A DNA stretch of 56,592 bases from a virus, in the IMG/VR virus record IMGVR_UViG_3300046777_002580, positions 1-56,592 of that record; one strand, written 5' to 3'. The position numbers and the translations under genes were made by a program. The notes under the pieces were generated by a model, which worked only from the letters and a program-made list of their open reading frames with translations, searched no databases and was not told the origin of the DNA. This document shows, piece by piece, positions 39,901 to 46,925 of this stretch (position 1 is the first letter of the stretch; each line of letters opens with the position of its first letter).

Positions 39901-41498
39901 AACTCAGGAGGCACGCTTTTACTTGTACTAATTCCATCAAAAATAAGTACCGAATCCGGAATTTGTACAAATGGAGTGTTGGATGGGATGTTAGCACCTA
40001 AACTCACTTGAGTAAATGGGCTAACTCCATTATCAATATTTGAGATAAAATCTATGTAACGCCAAGTATTAATATTGTTATTCGTATTAATTGAATCTAT
40101 ATAAACCTCAACGTTTTCATCAACTGAGACAAGTTTTGCTTTGACATTTACATTTGTAGCTGGTTGAACATTTCCAAAAGTAAATGTTGAGTCAGGTATT
40201 GTTGCTGATGAGAAATCAAAAGGTATTTTTCTTGTTTTTACAACAACTTCAGTAAATAAACTATTGTTATTATTTGTATCAATAGAGCTAATATACAGTT
40301 CAGAAGATACACTTTTACTTGTGCTAATTCCATTAAAAATAAGTACTGAATCTGGAATTTGTACAAATGGAGCGTTAGATGGTAATCTATTAACTCCTAA
40401 ATTTACTTGAGTAAATGGACTAATTCCATTATCAATATTTGAGATAAAATCTATGTAACGCCAAGTATCGATATTATTATTTGTGTTAATTGAATGTATG
40501 TAAACATCAACGCCTTCGTCAACCCAAGTAATTTGCGGTCTAATACTGACTTCTGTGGCTAATGGAACATTATTAAAAACAAAAGTTGAATCAGGTACTG
40601 TTATTGAGCTGTAATCAAAAGGTAGCTTTCTCATCTCTATAACAGCTTGAGTAAATAAGCTATTACCATCATTAATTGTATCAAGAAAGCTAATAAATAT
40701 TTCAGGAGATACCGTTAAACTTACATTAATATTTTCAAAAACAAGACTTGAATATGGAGCTACTACTGATTGTGTGTTGCGGGCTAAATTACTAACTCTT
40801 AACTTTGATTGAGTAAATGGACTTTCTCCCTGTATAGTTGGCATAAAATCTATATAACGCCAGCTATCAACAAAATTAGTAGAATCTACCGACGCTATAT
40901 GAACTCGAACAAACGTATTAAATAAATTTATTGGAGTTTTTATAACATCAGTATTTGCAATTGTTAAAACAGTATTACCAAAAGCAAGTTTTGATTCTTT
41001 TACCATTACAGAAGGAGAATCAGCAGGTAAATTAGTAGTTTTTATTTTTGCCTGAGTAAAAGGACTGTTCCCTTGAATTTTTGGCATTAAATCTATAAAA
41101 TACCAGCTATCAATATTATTGGTAGTGTCAACTGAAGTTAATTCTAGTTTAATGGGAGCCAAGACAGTACCGGTTACTCCACTAGATAATGGTTTTAATA
41201 ACGGCTCTACTTTGACGTTAGTATTTACATTACTGGCAATTGTAACATCTTGTGCGATTACTACTTGATTTTTATAGCCAGATTCGTCAAAACTAATTCC
41301 AAGCCCAGCTCTTAAATACGTTCCACTAGTTGAACTAGTTCTTAATACAATGTCTTTATCGTAAATAGCTGCGTTGCTCTGAACTGTTAAAATATCTTTA
41401 GCCACAAATCTATTAGACGCTCCAGACGCACTAGTCCCTAAAAGCATCAAATCAAGTGTGTAATTTTGTAAAATAACAGATGCTGTGGCTAATGGCAT
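36978..41498 (-). CDS. Giant tail-tube-type protein with repeat inserts (1506 aa)
   Basis: Residues 1-110 match the N-termini of the neighbours (MPLATASVILQNYTLDLMLLG, NQVVIAQDV, VKVEPLLKPL), and the last 115 residues match their C-terminal core (IQTMDLSNQDTQIDTTTFQSG through NQNEVKKYSFTLTFLGKKM). Between them about 1250 residues consist of at least 12 units with DTWR(F/Y)ID...SPFTQA and VxIPxSxLxF, interleaved with 20-25-residue units containing YF(D/N)GxPxTLPIS. One stretch repeats as a 170-residue block three times. The inserts should project from the tube as beta domains, perhaps fibrils along the tail. The frame is uninterrupted, so it is a real, long protein. Confidence 0.8.
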   Translation of the reverse strand: MPLATASVILQNYTLDLMLLGTSASGASNRFVAKDILTVQSNAAIYDKDIVLRTSSTSGTYLRAGLGISFDESGYKNQVVIAQDVTIASNVNTNVKVEPLLKPLSSGVTGTVLAPIKLELTSVDTTNNIDSWYFIDLMPKIQGNSPFTQAKIKTTNLPADSPSVMVKESKLAFGNTVLTIANTDVIKTPINLFNTFVRVHIASVDSTNFVDSWRYIDFMPTIQGESPFTQSKLRVSNLARNTQSVVAPYSSLVFENINVSLTVSPEIFISFLDTINDGNSLFTQAVIEMRKLPFDYSSITVPDSTFVFNNVPLATEVSIRPQITWVDEGVDVYIHSINTNNNIDTWRYIDFISNIDNGISPFTQVNLGVNRLPSNAPFVQIPDSVLIFNGISTSKSVSSELYISSIDTNNNNSLFTEVVVKTRKIPFDFSSATIPDSTFTFGNVQPATNVNVKAKLVSVDENVEVYIDSINTNNNINTWRYIDFISNIDNGVSPFTQVSLGANIPSNTPFVQIPDSVLIFDGISTSKSVPPELYVSSVDTNNNGNILYTKVVVKTRKIPFDFSSITIPDSAFTFGNVQPTANVNTEARLSWVDEGVDVYIDSINTSNINTWRYIDFISDIDNGTSPFTQASIKVSRLPSNAPFVQIPDSVLTFDGISTSKSVPPELYVSFVGTNNFIDTWRFIDSMPTIQGSSPFTQVILKTRKIPFDTSSIAIPDSAFTFAGIQPSTDVSSIKNIFLSGGDTATVYYAGSPDTSLISVGLFNTFTAFVPTSPGYNGVIINQNSASIVYFDGAPNQVSVAVGSLFSYVTNFIDTWRFIDSMPTVESISPFTQAKITVTETPVGYNFVTILQSSLVFNNISAIESSVVVNRNSEAIIYFNGNPRTLPISIGLSSNPFPVSVPSLNDVRNTLLSGNDTATIYFNGIPGTLPISVGLFNTFTAFVPTSPGYNGVIVNQNSTSIAYFDGAPGTVFISVGLSSTYAANLVDTWRFIDSMPTVEGISPFTQAKIIVTKTPVGYASVTVPQSSLIFNNITADETSVVVNRDSEAIIYFNGSPGTVSVFPGVFSNPFSVPVPSLNDVKNILLSGNDTATIYFDGVPGTLPISIGLFNTFTSFVRTSPGYDGAVINQNSTSIVYFDGVPGTVPILVGLFNSYVTNFIDTWRFIDSMPTVESISPFTQSKIKVTKTPVEYASVTVPQSSLTFNGLTALESSAIVNRNSEAIIYFNGSPRTLPISAGLTSSSFRVTVPPLSEIKNTVLSGNNIKRTVYFDGLPGTLPISTGLFNTFTAFVPPTPGYNGVFIARNSRTTVYFDGEPNTLPISTESSNTYVTGIFPFSAAQEMDLDEQEIQFYGTDPGITEIYFNGSPNTLPISAGSQTNYLTGPIPLCGIQTMDLSNQDTQIDTTTFQSGVKTDASVVRSARSYNVSGIALVGDEALEKIVKKANGLTPTSFEFVGDEVYAVATFPDGEKIEGAALITNLSLPGNQNEVKKYSFTLTFLGKKMSQILL

Positions 41499-41556
41499 AA
41501 GACTTTTAATCCTTTTCTTACTTTATACTTGCCAGATATATCCAACTTTAGCTTTA

Positions 41557-42588
41557 TTAAATTATAGGGGAATCCCAATTAAAATTTTTACCAAGAAAAG
41601 TTAAAGTAAATGAATATTTCTTAACTTCATTTTGATTAGTAGGTAAATTTAAATTGTTTATTACAGCAACTCCTTCTATTCTTTCTCCATCAGGAAAAGT
41701 AGCTATTGCATACACTTCTTTCCCATTAGACATAGATTTTAGTCCAGCAGCTGGTTTAACTATTTTTTCAAGTGCCTCATCCCCAGACAATGAAATGCCA
41801 GAAATTGAATACGAGCGAGAATATCTTACTGTGTTAGAATCTGTCCCAAGTCCAGATTGAAACGTTGTAATATCTATTTGAGTATCTTGATTACTTAAAT
41901 CCATTGTTTGAATACCGCACAATGGAATAGAACCAGTTAAATAACTTGCTTGTGAACCAGCAGAAATATTTAGTGTATTTGGGCTACCATTAAAATAAAT
42001 AACTGAGCTGGATGTTGAATTTAAAAAAACAACATCAGGATTAATTGGAGTTAAAGAACCAAAATCAAGATTAGCATTTTGAGGTATCATTATAGGAGAA
42101 GAGCCAGCCACGGGATTAACAATACTTATCACTGCTCTAGTAAATGGGCTTAACCCTTCAATTGTTGTCATTGAATCTACAAATCGCCAAGTGTCAATAT
42201 TATTAGTTGTGTCAACTGAATTAAGAATCATTCTAACAGGAGCTAAAACAGTCCCAGTTACTCCACTAGACAATGGTTTTAACAATGGCTCTACTTTTAC
42301 TGATGTAACAGAACCACTAGATCCAGTTACAGTAATGTCTTCTGCTACTACTACTTGATTTCTGTAATTAACACCACTAAAACTAATTCCTGTTCCAGCT
42401 CTTAAATAAGTTCCAGTACTTGAGTTACTTTTTAAAATAATACTTTTGTCATAAACCGCAGCATTATTCTGGACTGTTAAAATATCTTTGGCTACAAATC
42501 TGTTTGAAGCGCCAAAAACATTAAGCCCTAAAAGCATTAAATCAAGTGTATAACTTTGTAAAACAACAGATGCTGTGGCTAATGGCAT
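41557..42588 (-). CDS. Tail-tube-type protein, paralogue with one insert (343 aa)
   Basis: A 343-residue paralogue of the gene after it: same N-terminus (MPLATASVVLQSYTLDLMLLGLN), same junction (VKVEPLLKPLSSGVTGTVLAP) and same C-terminal core (IQTMDLSNQDTQIDITTFQSG, NQNEVKKYSFTLTFLGKNFNW). It has just one copy of the insert (DTTNNIDTWRFVDSMTTIEGLSPFTRAV) and one YFNGSPNTL unit. It is thus the probable ancestor-like form from which the 1506-residue protein grew. The leader before its ATG resembles the one before the giant paralogue. Confidence 0.8.
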   Translation of the reverse strand: MPLATASVVLQSYTLDLMLLGLNVFGASNRFVAKDILTVQNNAAVYDKSIILKSNSSTGTYLRAGTGISFSGVNYRNQVVVAEDITVTGSSGSVTSVKVEPLLKPLSSGVTGTVLAPVRMILNSVDTTNNIDTWRFVDSMTTIEGLSPFTRAVISIVNPVAGSSPIMIPQNANLDFGSLTPINPDVVFLNSTSSSVIYFNGSPNTLNISAGSQASYLTGSIPLCGIQTMDLSNQDTQIDITTFQSGLGTDSNTVRYSRSYSISGISLSGDEALEKIVKPAAGLKSMSNGKEVYAIATFPDGERIEGVAVINNLNLPTNQNEVKKYSFTLTFLGKNFNWDSPII

Positions 42589-42630
42589 GAGCTTCTTTTA
42601 ATCCTTTATTAACTTATAATTGCCATTTTA

Positions 42631-43008
42631 TTAGAAAGACTGAAAAACTATTGGATCCTTAATAAGTATTCTTGCTTGTTCAATTGTATCTAAACTATAA
42701 GGCATATGGACTACTTGTATAACTGAAAAACTTTTTTCTATCTTAATTATTGCTTTAGATAAATTTAAATCTTTTTTGTAGTTTTTTAAATATATCTCCC
42801 ATTCTTGAATTTTGTATTTTTGCCCAGCACTAGACGACTTTGCATACCCAAGAGGCACTTGCCTAATCAAGCATTCTAATCCATTACTAACAGAAGGAGG
42901 TGGATTACTAGATCCATAAGCCCAAATAGATAGCGCGCCATTACTATACGTGCCTAACTCTGGAGTTAACAACGCGCGTAATTTAGTGTTTAGTTCTACT
43001 AAGTTCAT
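42631..43008 (-). CDS. Putative tail completion/terminator protein
   Basis: A 125-residue protein (MNLVELNTKLRALLTPELGTYSNGALSIWAYGSSNPPP...) with the length, N-terminal helix and central strands of gpU/HK97 gp10-like tail terminators (ECLIRQVPLGYAKSS, KYKIQEWEIYLKNY, IIKIEKSFSVIQV). Its place between the neck protein and the tail tube genes is the usual one. The ATG overlaps the upstream stop (ATGA). The tail terminator caps the tube and provides the joint with the head. Confidence 0.65.
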   Translation of the reverse strand: MNLVELNTKLRALLTPELGTYSNGALSIWAYGSSNPPPSVSNGLECLIRQVPLGYAKSSSAGQKYKIQEWEIYLKNYKKDLNLSKAIIKIEKSFSVIQVVHMPYSLDTIEQARILIKDPIVFQSF

Positions 43009-43382
43009 TCGTGAGTAATTGAGTAAGAATTGTATAACTCTTTTGTATCAACAATATTTCGAGGAGAAGTAACTATATCACCACTTTTTCTTTTAGTCTC
43101 ACCCGGCCAAGGATAAATTGATTCTTTTATTTTATCTTGGCATAATTGCCCAAAATCTTTAGTAATACTGTAAAATGCTTGCTTATAATCAGCAGAATTT
43201 AAAGCGTTTGTAGCATAATTGTTAAATTCATTTTGAAAATGTCTTCTAGCTTCATCTACCCATGGACGAGGCGGATAATTAGCCCCAGTACCTTCATGAA
43301 CAATGCTTGCATAATCTACTGACCACGTTAAAATAGATTTAGCATTAGCTGGTATTTGAATATTGTTCCAATTAATTTTCAT
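43005..43382 (-). CDS. Putative neck/minor tail protein (HK97 gp10-like)
   Basis: A 125-residue protein containing YASIVHEGTGANYPPRPWVDEARRHFQNEF, the Y-x-x-x-V-H-E-G...YPPRP-W pattern of the HK97-gp10/lambda-Z-like family. The rest is helical with a short C-terminus carrying VDTKELYNSYSI, also typical (D-T-G-x-L-x-x-S-x). Members complete the head-tail interface. It is coupled to the tail terminator gene, and divergent from the S74 fibre gene through a dyad at 43396. Confidence 0.8.
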   Translation of the reverse strand: MKINWNNIQIPANAKSILTWSVDYASIVHEGTGANYPPRPWVDEARRHFQNEFNNYATNALNSADYKQAFYSITKDFGQLCQDKIKESIYPWPGETKRKSGDIVTSPRNIVDTKELYNSYSITHE

Positions 43383-43395
43383 CTTTTCAAGATAT

Positions 43396-43415
43396 ACTAT
43401 AATTACAACTATAGT
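43396..43415 (+). promoter_or_regulatory. Divergent promoter dyad
   Basis: ACTATA (43396-43401) and TATAGT (43410-43415) form an inverted repeat in the 53-base gap between the leftward neck gene and the rightward fibre gene. Each arm reads as a TATAGT -10 element for the gene it faces; no TTGACA -35 is visible for either. Confidence 0.45.
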
Positions 43416-43435
43416 TTAACATTGATTTAAATATT

Positions 43436-44401
43436 ATGTCACAAGGAACTCAAGGATTAGACATTCAAAACGTATCTGGCGCTAATTACAGGCAGTATGT
43501 TAATGAAGCATTAAAGCAAGTTGCTACTATGTCTTCTGGAGCTACAGCGCCAAGTAATCCACAACAACAACAGTTGTGGTTTGACACAAATAACAGTAGA
43601 ATAAAAATATATTTGGGAACGACTTGGACTCCTTATTTGCTTTCAGCAGGAACTAACGCAGCGTTAGGGATAAATGCGTTTCAAGCTAACACCAGTGGAA
43701 CAAATAACACTGCGGTAGGACGAAGTGCGCTTGAAAATAACACCACTGCAAGCGCTAACGTAGCGATAGGAACGTATGCGCTTGTAAATAGCACCACTGG
43801 AAGCGGTAACGTAGCGATAGGAATCGCTACTGGGGAAAATATTGGTAATGGAAGCGATAACGTAGCGATAGGAACGTATGCGCTTAATGCTGTCACCACT
43901 GGAACCAACAACACAGCGATAGGGGCATATGCTGGCAGAGCCGGTTTTGGCGTAGCTCCAACCACTCAAAGCAACCATTTTATACTTGGAAACAGTAGTA
44001 TCACAGATTTGATATGTGCTGATACTTCAATATCTGGGCATTCAGATGCCCGTGACAAAAAAGACATTGAAGCATTAAATTTTAGTGGGCTAGCCTATAT
44101 AAACGCGCTTATTCCCAGAAAGTTTACTTGGAATATGCGTAAATGCATTGGGAGCAAAAAAGATATTACGGAAATAGGGTTTATAGCGCAAGAAGTTGAG
44201 TCTGTTCAATCAAGTGTATACGCTGTGCCAAGCGTTGTGTCAACTTACGACATTGATTACACAGACCCAGAAACTAATGAGCATTTTGTGACAGACCAAA
44301 AACTGGTTGCGCCATCTAGATTTATACCAATTTTGGTCAAAGCTATACAAGAGCTAACTGTGCGTGTAGAACTCCTAGAAACTGCTTTGCAAACACAATA
44401 A
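43436..44401 (+). CDS. Fibre protein with S74 intramolecular chaperone
   Basis: A 321-residue protein in three parts: N-terminal DIQNVSGANYRQYVNEALKQVATM...APSNPQQQQLWFDT, a short trimeric fibre/whisker adaptor; residues 75-170 with head repeats NNTAVG.SAL.N.T...NVAIGTYAL, as in trimeric autotransporter head domains; and residues 200-321 a peptidase S74 domain with S203 DARDKKDI (cleavage site, Ser and Lys dyad), GFIAQEVE and a C-terminal coiled coil. The S74 part helps trimer folding and is cleaved off. It stands alone on the plus strand and may be a side fibre or head-tail whisker. Confidence 0.9.
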   Translation: MSQGTQGLDIQNVSGANYRQYVNEALKQVATMSSGATAPSNPQQQQLWFDTNNSRIKIYLGTTWTPYLLSAGTNAALGINAFQANTSGTNNTAVGRSALENNTTASANVAIGTYALVNSTTGSGNVAIGIATGENIGNGSDNVAIGTYALNAVTTGTNNTAIGAYAGRAGFGVAPTTQSNHFILGNSSITDLICADTSISGHSDARDKKDIEALNFSGLAYINALIPRKFTWNMRKCIGSKKDITEIGFIAQEVESVQSSVYAVPSVVSTYDIDYTDPETNEHFVTDQKLVAPSRFIPILVKAIQELTVRVELLETALQTQ

Positions 44402-44417
44402 TTAAACTAACAAATAA

Positions 44418-44463
44418 GCACTTTTACTGCGGCGATTGATTTAAATTGCTAATATAAAAGTGC
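44418..44463 (+). promoter_or_regulatory. Inverted repeat before the sigma-like gene
   Basis: GCACTTTTA (44418-44426) and TAAAAGTGC (44455-44463) are perfect complements 28 bases apart, and a run of six T follows soon after. It could be the terminator of the fibre gene or an operator; TATAAA at 44453-44458 overlaps the second arm and could be a -10. Confidence 0.45.
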
Positions 44464-44481
44464 AACTTTTTTGTTATTGAT

Positions 44482-45417
44482 ATGTATGACAACCAACAGC
44501 TGTTAATAAAATATTTTAAAGACAAAAACATAACTACTAGAAATAAATTAGTAGAGCAAAACATGGGATTAGTGTATTCTGTCGCTAGCAAAATGCAAAA
44601 AACATGTTCTACTCCTTTAGACGATTTAATTCAGATTGGCAGTATGGGATTAATTCAAGCCATAGAAAGATATAATCCAAATAAATCAGAAAAGTTGTCT
44701 AGTTTTGCGCTACCGTTTATTAACGGATCTATTTTGATGTACTTGCGAGATAAAGATAAAATAATAAAAATTCCTAGGGCAATACAAGAAACGCATCAGA
44801 CAATTAAACGTTATGCACGTAAGAACAACATGTCATATGAATGTGCAGTAAAACTTTTAAATATAACTCCAGAGAAAGTTGAAGAAATTAGTAAAGCATA
44901 CCAAAAAACTTGTTTAGATTTACCAGAAATTAGTTATTACGATAATTCTTCTATACAGGAATTAGAGATTATTTTAGAAAAAATTCCTGATATACATGCT
45001 CAAATAATTAGGTTAATACATATACATGATTTTAAAATACAAGAAATAAAAAACATGTATGGATTATCTGTATATCAGATTAAGCAGATAGAAAAACAAG
45101 GTATAGAATTACTTAAAAATATTGTAAACAACATTTTGTTTTGTCCTCTTTGTTTGAGTAAAAATATTGTTAAAAACGGGAAAAGAAAACAAAAACAACA
45201 ATATTTATGTAAAAACTGTAAATATCAATTTGTGGAAAACCCTGGCGCACTAGGAAGACCTGGCTATAGCACAGAATTGAAAATTGCTGTAATCAATGCT
45301 TTGAATCAAGGAAAATCATTTGCTTGGTGTAAAACCTATTTACATATTTCTAAAACTACTGCCTATAACTGGTTGAGGCAATACAAAGTTATAGGCAATA
45401 AACTAATTAAGCTATAA
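44482..45417 (+). CDS. Sigma factor fused to InsA-type zinc ribbon and HTH
   Basis: A 311-residue fusion. Residues 18-100 are sigma-70 region 2 of the SigF/SigB group: NKLVEQNMGLVYSVASKM, PLDDLIQIGSMGLIQAIERY(N)P, FALPFINGSILMYLRDKDKIIKIPR. Residues 100-145 resemble region 3; residues 158-215 resemble a diverged region 4 (ELEIILEKIPDIHAQIIRLIH, IQEIKNMYGLSVYQIKQIEKQGIELL). Residues 221-300 then match the IS1 InsA layout: a zinc ribbon CPLC(221-224)...VKNGK...YLCKNC(243-246) and an HTH (ELKIAVINALNQGKSFAWCKTYLHISKTTAYNWLRQYK). It probably directs phage promoters, with the extra domain adding DNA specificity. No InsB gene or IS ends are visible. Confidence 0.85.
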   Translation: MYDNQQLLIKYFKDKNITTRNKLVEQNMGLVYSVASKMQKTCSTPLDDLIQIGSMGLIQAIERYNPNKSEKLSSFALPFINGSILMYLRDKDKIIKIPRAIQETHQTIKRYARKNNMSYECAVKLLNITPEKVEEISKAYQKTCLDLPEISYYDNSSIQELEIILEKIPDIHAQIIRLIHIHDFKIQEIKNMYGLSVYQIKQIEKQGIELLKNIVNNILFCPLCLSKNIVKNGKRKQKQQYLCKNCKYQFVENPGALGRPGYSTELKIAVINALNQGKSFAWCKTYLHISKTTAYNWLRQYKVIGNKLIKL

Positions 45418-45615
45418 ATTCAAATACCAATTTAAGTACCATTGAGCTTTTTGGAGATCTTCTAATCCGTTTTTATGGTCACTTCGCCAAGTGTACTTTA
45501 TGATATTCCCTTTTATAAAGCCTTTTAGCTCTTCAGAGGATAATGCTGCTTTAATTGCGTCAATGCACTCAATATCTGCTTGCTGATAATGTTTTGGGTG
45601 TTCAATATTACTCAT
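45412..45615 (-). CDS. DUF3310 family protein
   Basis: A 67-residue protein with the family pattern HPKHYQQADIECIDAIKAAL, GFIKGNIIKYTWRSDHKNG and EDLQKAQWYLNWYL. The family is common in phages and has been linked with nucleotide metabolism, but its exact role is not settled. It ends inside the sigma-like gene (6-base convergent overlap). Upstream lie a hairpin, a possible 11-residue leader frame and a perfect-spacing promoter, so it forms its own small transcription unit inside the structural region. Confidence 0.85.
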   Translation of the reverse strand: MSNIEHPKHYQQADIECIDAIKAALSSEELKGFIKGNIIKYTWRSDHKNGLEDLQKAQWYLNWYLNL

Positions 45616-45622
45616 AAAACAA

Positions 45623-45642
45623 TAGCTTCCGAGGGGAAGCTA
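45623..45642 (-). promoter_or_regulatory. Hairpin upstream of DUF3310 gene
   Basis: TAGCTTCC / GGAAGCTA is a perfect 8-bp stem with a GAGG loop; on the minus strand it is followed by TTGTTTT and ends 8 bases before the ATG. It could work as a terminator/attenuator or hide the ribosome binding site of the DUF3310 gene. Confidence 0.55.
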
Positions 45643-45662
45643 AAAACTACTACTACTATATT

Positions 45663-45698
45663 TTATCTAGGTCTTTCAGGATAATCTACATCTTTCAT
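45663..45698 (-). CDS. Possible 11-residue leader peptide
   Basis: A 12-codon frame (MKDVDYPERPR and stop) with GAGG eight bases before the ATG lies between the promoter at 45723 and the hairpin at 45623. Its length and order (promoter, mini-frame, hairpin, gene) resemble leader-peptide attenuators. The evidence is positional only. Confidence 0.3.
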   Translation of the reverse strand: MKDVDYPERPR

Positions 45699-45722
45699 TT
45701 TCTTGCCCTCAGAATTTTTTCT

Positions 45723-45751
45723 AGAATAACTTATTATTTTTGTAATGTCAA
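45723..45751 (-). promoter_or_regulatory. Sigma-70 type promoter, leftward
   Basis: TTGACA (45751-45746) and TATTCT (45728-45723) on the minus strand with exactly 17 bp between; drives the DUF3310 unit. Confidence 0.7.
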
Positions 45752-45772
45752 GTGATATCTGAAATATTTATT

Positions 45773-46213
45773 TTAAACAGCTGTGGGTAGAGTTATAGTC
45801 CCTCTTATTAGCGTACCTCGCCTAGACGTATATGCATTAATTCTATTTTGAGTTATAGCAGTAAATTTCCAGACACCTGTAAAAATAGTGCCATCGTTGT
45901 TAGTGAGTTTAGCTGTGCCAATAGATTGAACTCCAACTGTAGTAGGCATTAATTTTGGATTATCTAATCTACCTTGAACTTGAATTACGCTTGTGCCGTA
46001 GCTGCCAGGAGATTGCAATATTCTTGGGTCTTTATATTCTGTAGCAGATGCCAGCAATATCAAAGGCACTGAAGATTGAATGTAATTTCCAGTTTCTGGA
46101 TCTATGGTAAATGCTCCACTGCCAATATTAAAAGTTAGTTCCAAGTTAACAGTACTAAAATATTTGTCAGGTAAATGCTGCAATGCCCCACCAACAATTT
46201 GTTCAATATTCAT
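45773..46213 (-). CDS. Putative head-tail joining protein
   Basis: A 146-residue beta-rich protein (STVNLELTFNIGSGAFTIDPETGNYIQSS, TSVIQVQGRLDNPKLMPTTVG, GTIFTGVWKFTAITQNRI). It follows the connector gene with an ATGA overlap, where stopper/joining proteins usually lie. No clear family signature is visible, so the call is by position, length and secondary structure. A decoration or tail protein is possible. Confidence 0.55.
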   Translation of the reverse strand: MNIEQIVGGALQHLPDKYFSTVNLELTFNIGSGAFTIDPETGNYIQSSVPLILLASATEYKDPRILQSPGSYGTSVIQVQGRLDNPKLMPTTVGVQSIGTAKLTNNDGTIFTGVWKFTAITQNRINAYTSRRGTLIRGTITLPTAV

Positions 46214-46923
46214 GATGTATACTCGCTTGGACGATATTTACGAAATATTGATAACAACTCATTTATTGGACTACCATTAGTTTTGTTACCACTAATACCA
46301 AGATAGTCTGATTGAGACGCGTATTCTATAACATATTTTTCATCAGATACATCTACTGATTTGACTCCTTGCGATTGAGGAGAATTCCGCAAAGCAACAA
46401 TAGCAGCTAAACTACGCTTTAAATTAACTACAGACTCTGATGTAGCGGCAAAATTAATACCACTAGAATAAGTTATTTTAAGCTGCTTCTTTACCCTTGG
46501 TACAGTTGGATTGCGACTATATCTTCTGAAGCCAGTGTGATAATAATATTCGTGTTGTAATACCCTACTAAGTGCTAGTAGACTAATCTCGTTATTATCA
46601 TAATCAATCTTATAATCTTTGTCTAAAATAAGTGGCTCCCATTCCTGAATAGAGTAAACTCCAAATCTTGGAGGTGTATCACTTCCTCTTAATTCAACAA
46701 TAGGAGTTGGATTTGATAGCATTGGACGAATTGGGACAATAACTCTACCTGTGTTTGGAATTGTCAATATTTTTTTATATTGAGCTATTTCCAATGGGCG
46801 ATTTGCTCCATTAACGCCCTCAACTAGTGATTGTGCTAAAGCAATAGCAGTAGTTAATGGCTCTCCAGTCAAAGTAATGCCCGGAGCATACTGCAAGCAT
46901 TCTTGATTAGAAAGCCACGGCAT
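46210..46923 (-). CDS. Putative head-tail connector (gp6-like adaptor)
   Basis: A 237-residue protein. The N-terminal part MPWLSNQECLQYAPGITLTGEPLTTAIALAQSLVEGVNG and the C-terminal helices after KQLKITYSSG (SESVVNLKRSLAAIVALRN) match the helical bundle plus long insertion of HK97-gp6-like adaptors, with typical SDEKYVIEYA before the end. These form the ring under the portal. It is in the expected place between capsid genes and the joining/neck genes. Confidence 0.7.
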   Translation of the reverse strand: MPWLSNQECLQYAPGITLTGEPLTTAIALAQSLVEGVNGANRPLEIAQYKKILTIPNTGRVIVPIRPMLSNPTPIVELRGSDTPPRFGVYSIQEWEPLILDKDYKIDYDNNEISLLALSRVLQHEYYYHTGFRRYSRNPTVPRVKKQLKITYSSGINFAATSESVVNLKRSLAAIVALRNSPQSQGVKSVDVSDEKYVIEYASQSDYLGISGNKTNGSPINELLSIFRKYRPSEYTS

Positions 46924-46925
46924 AA

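Noticed and set aside
44482-45417. IS1-family insertion sequence
   Set aside because: Only an InsA-like domain is present, in frame with a sigma factor; no InsB, inverted ends or target duplication could be found.
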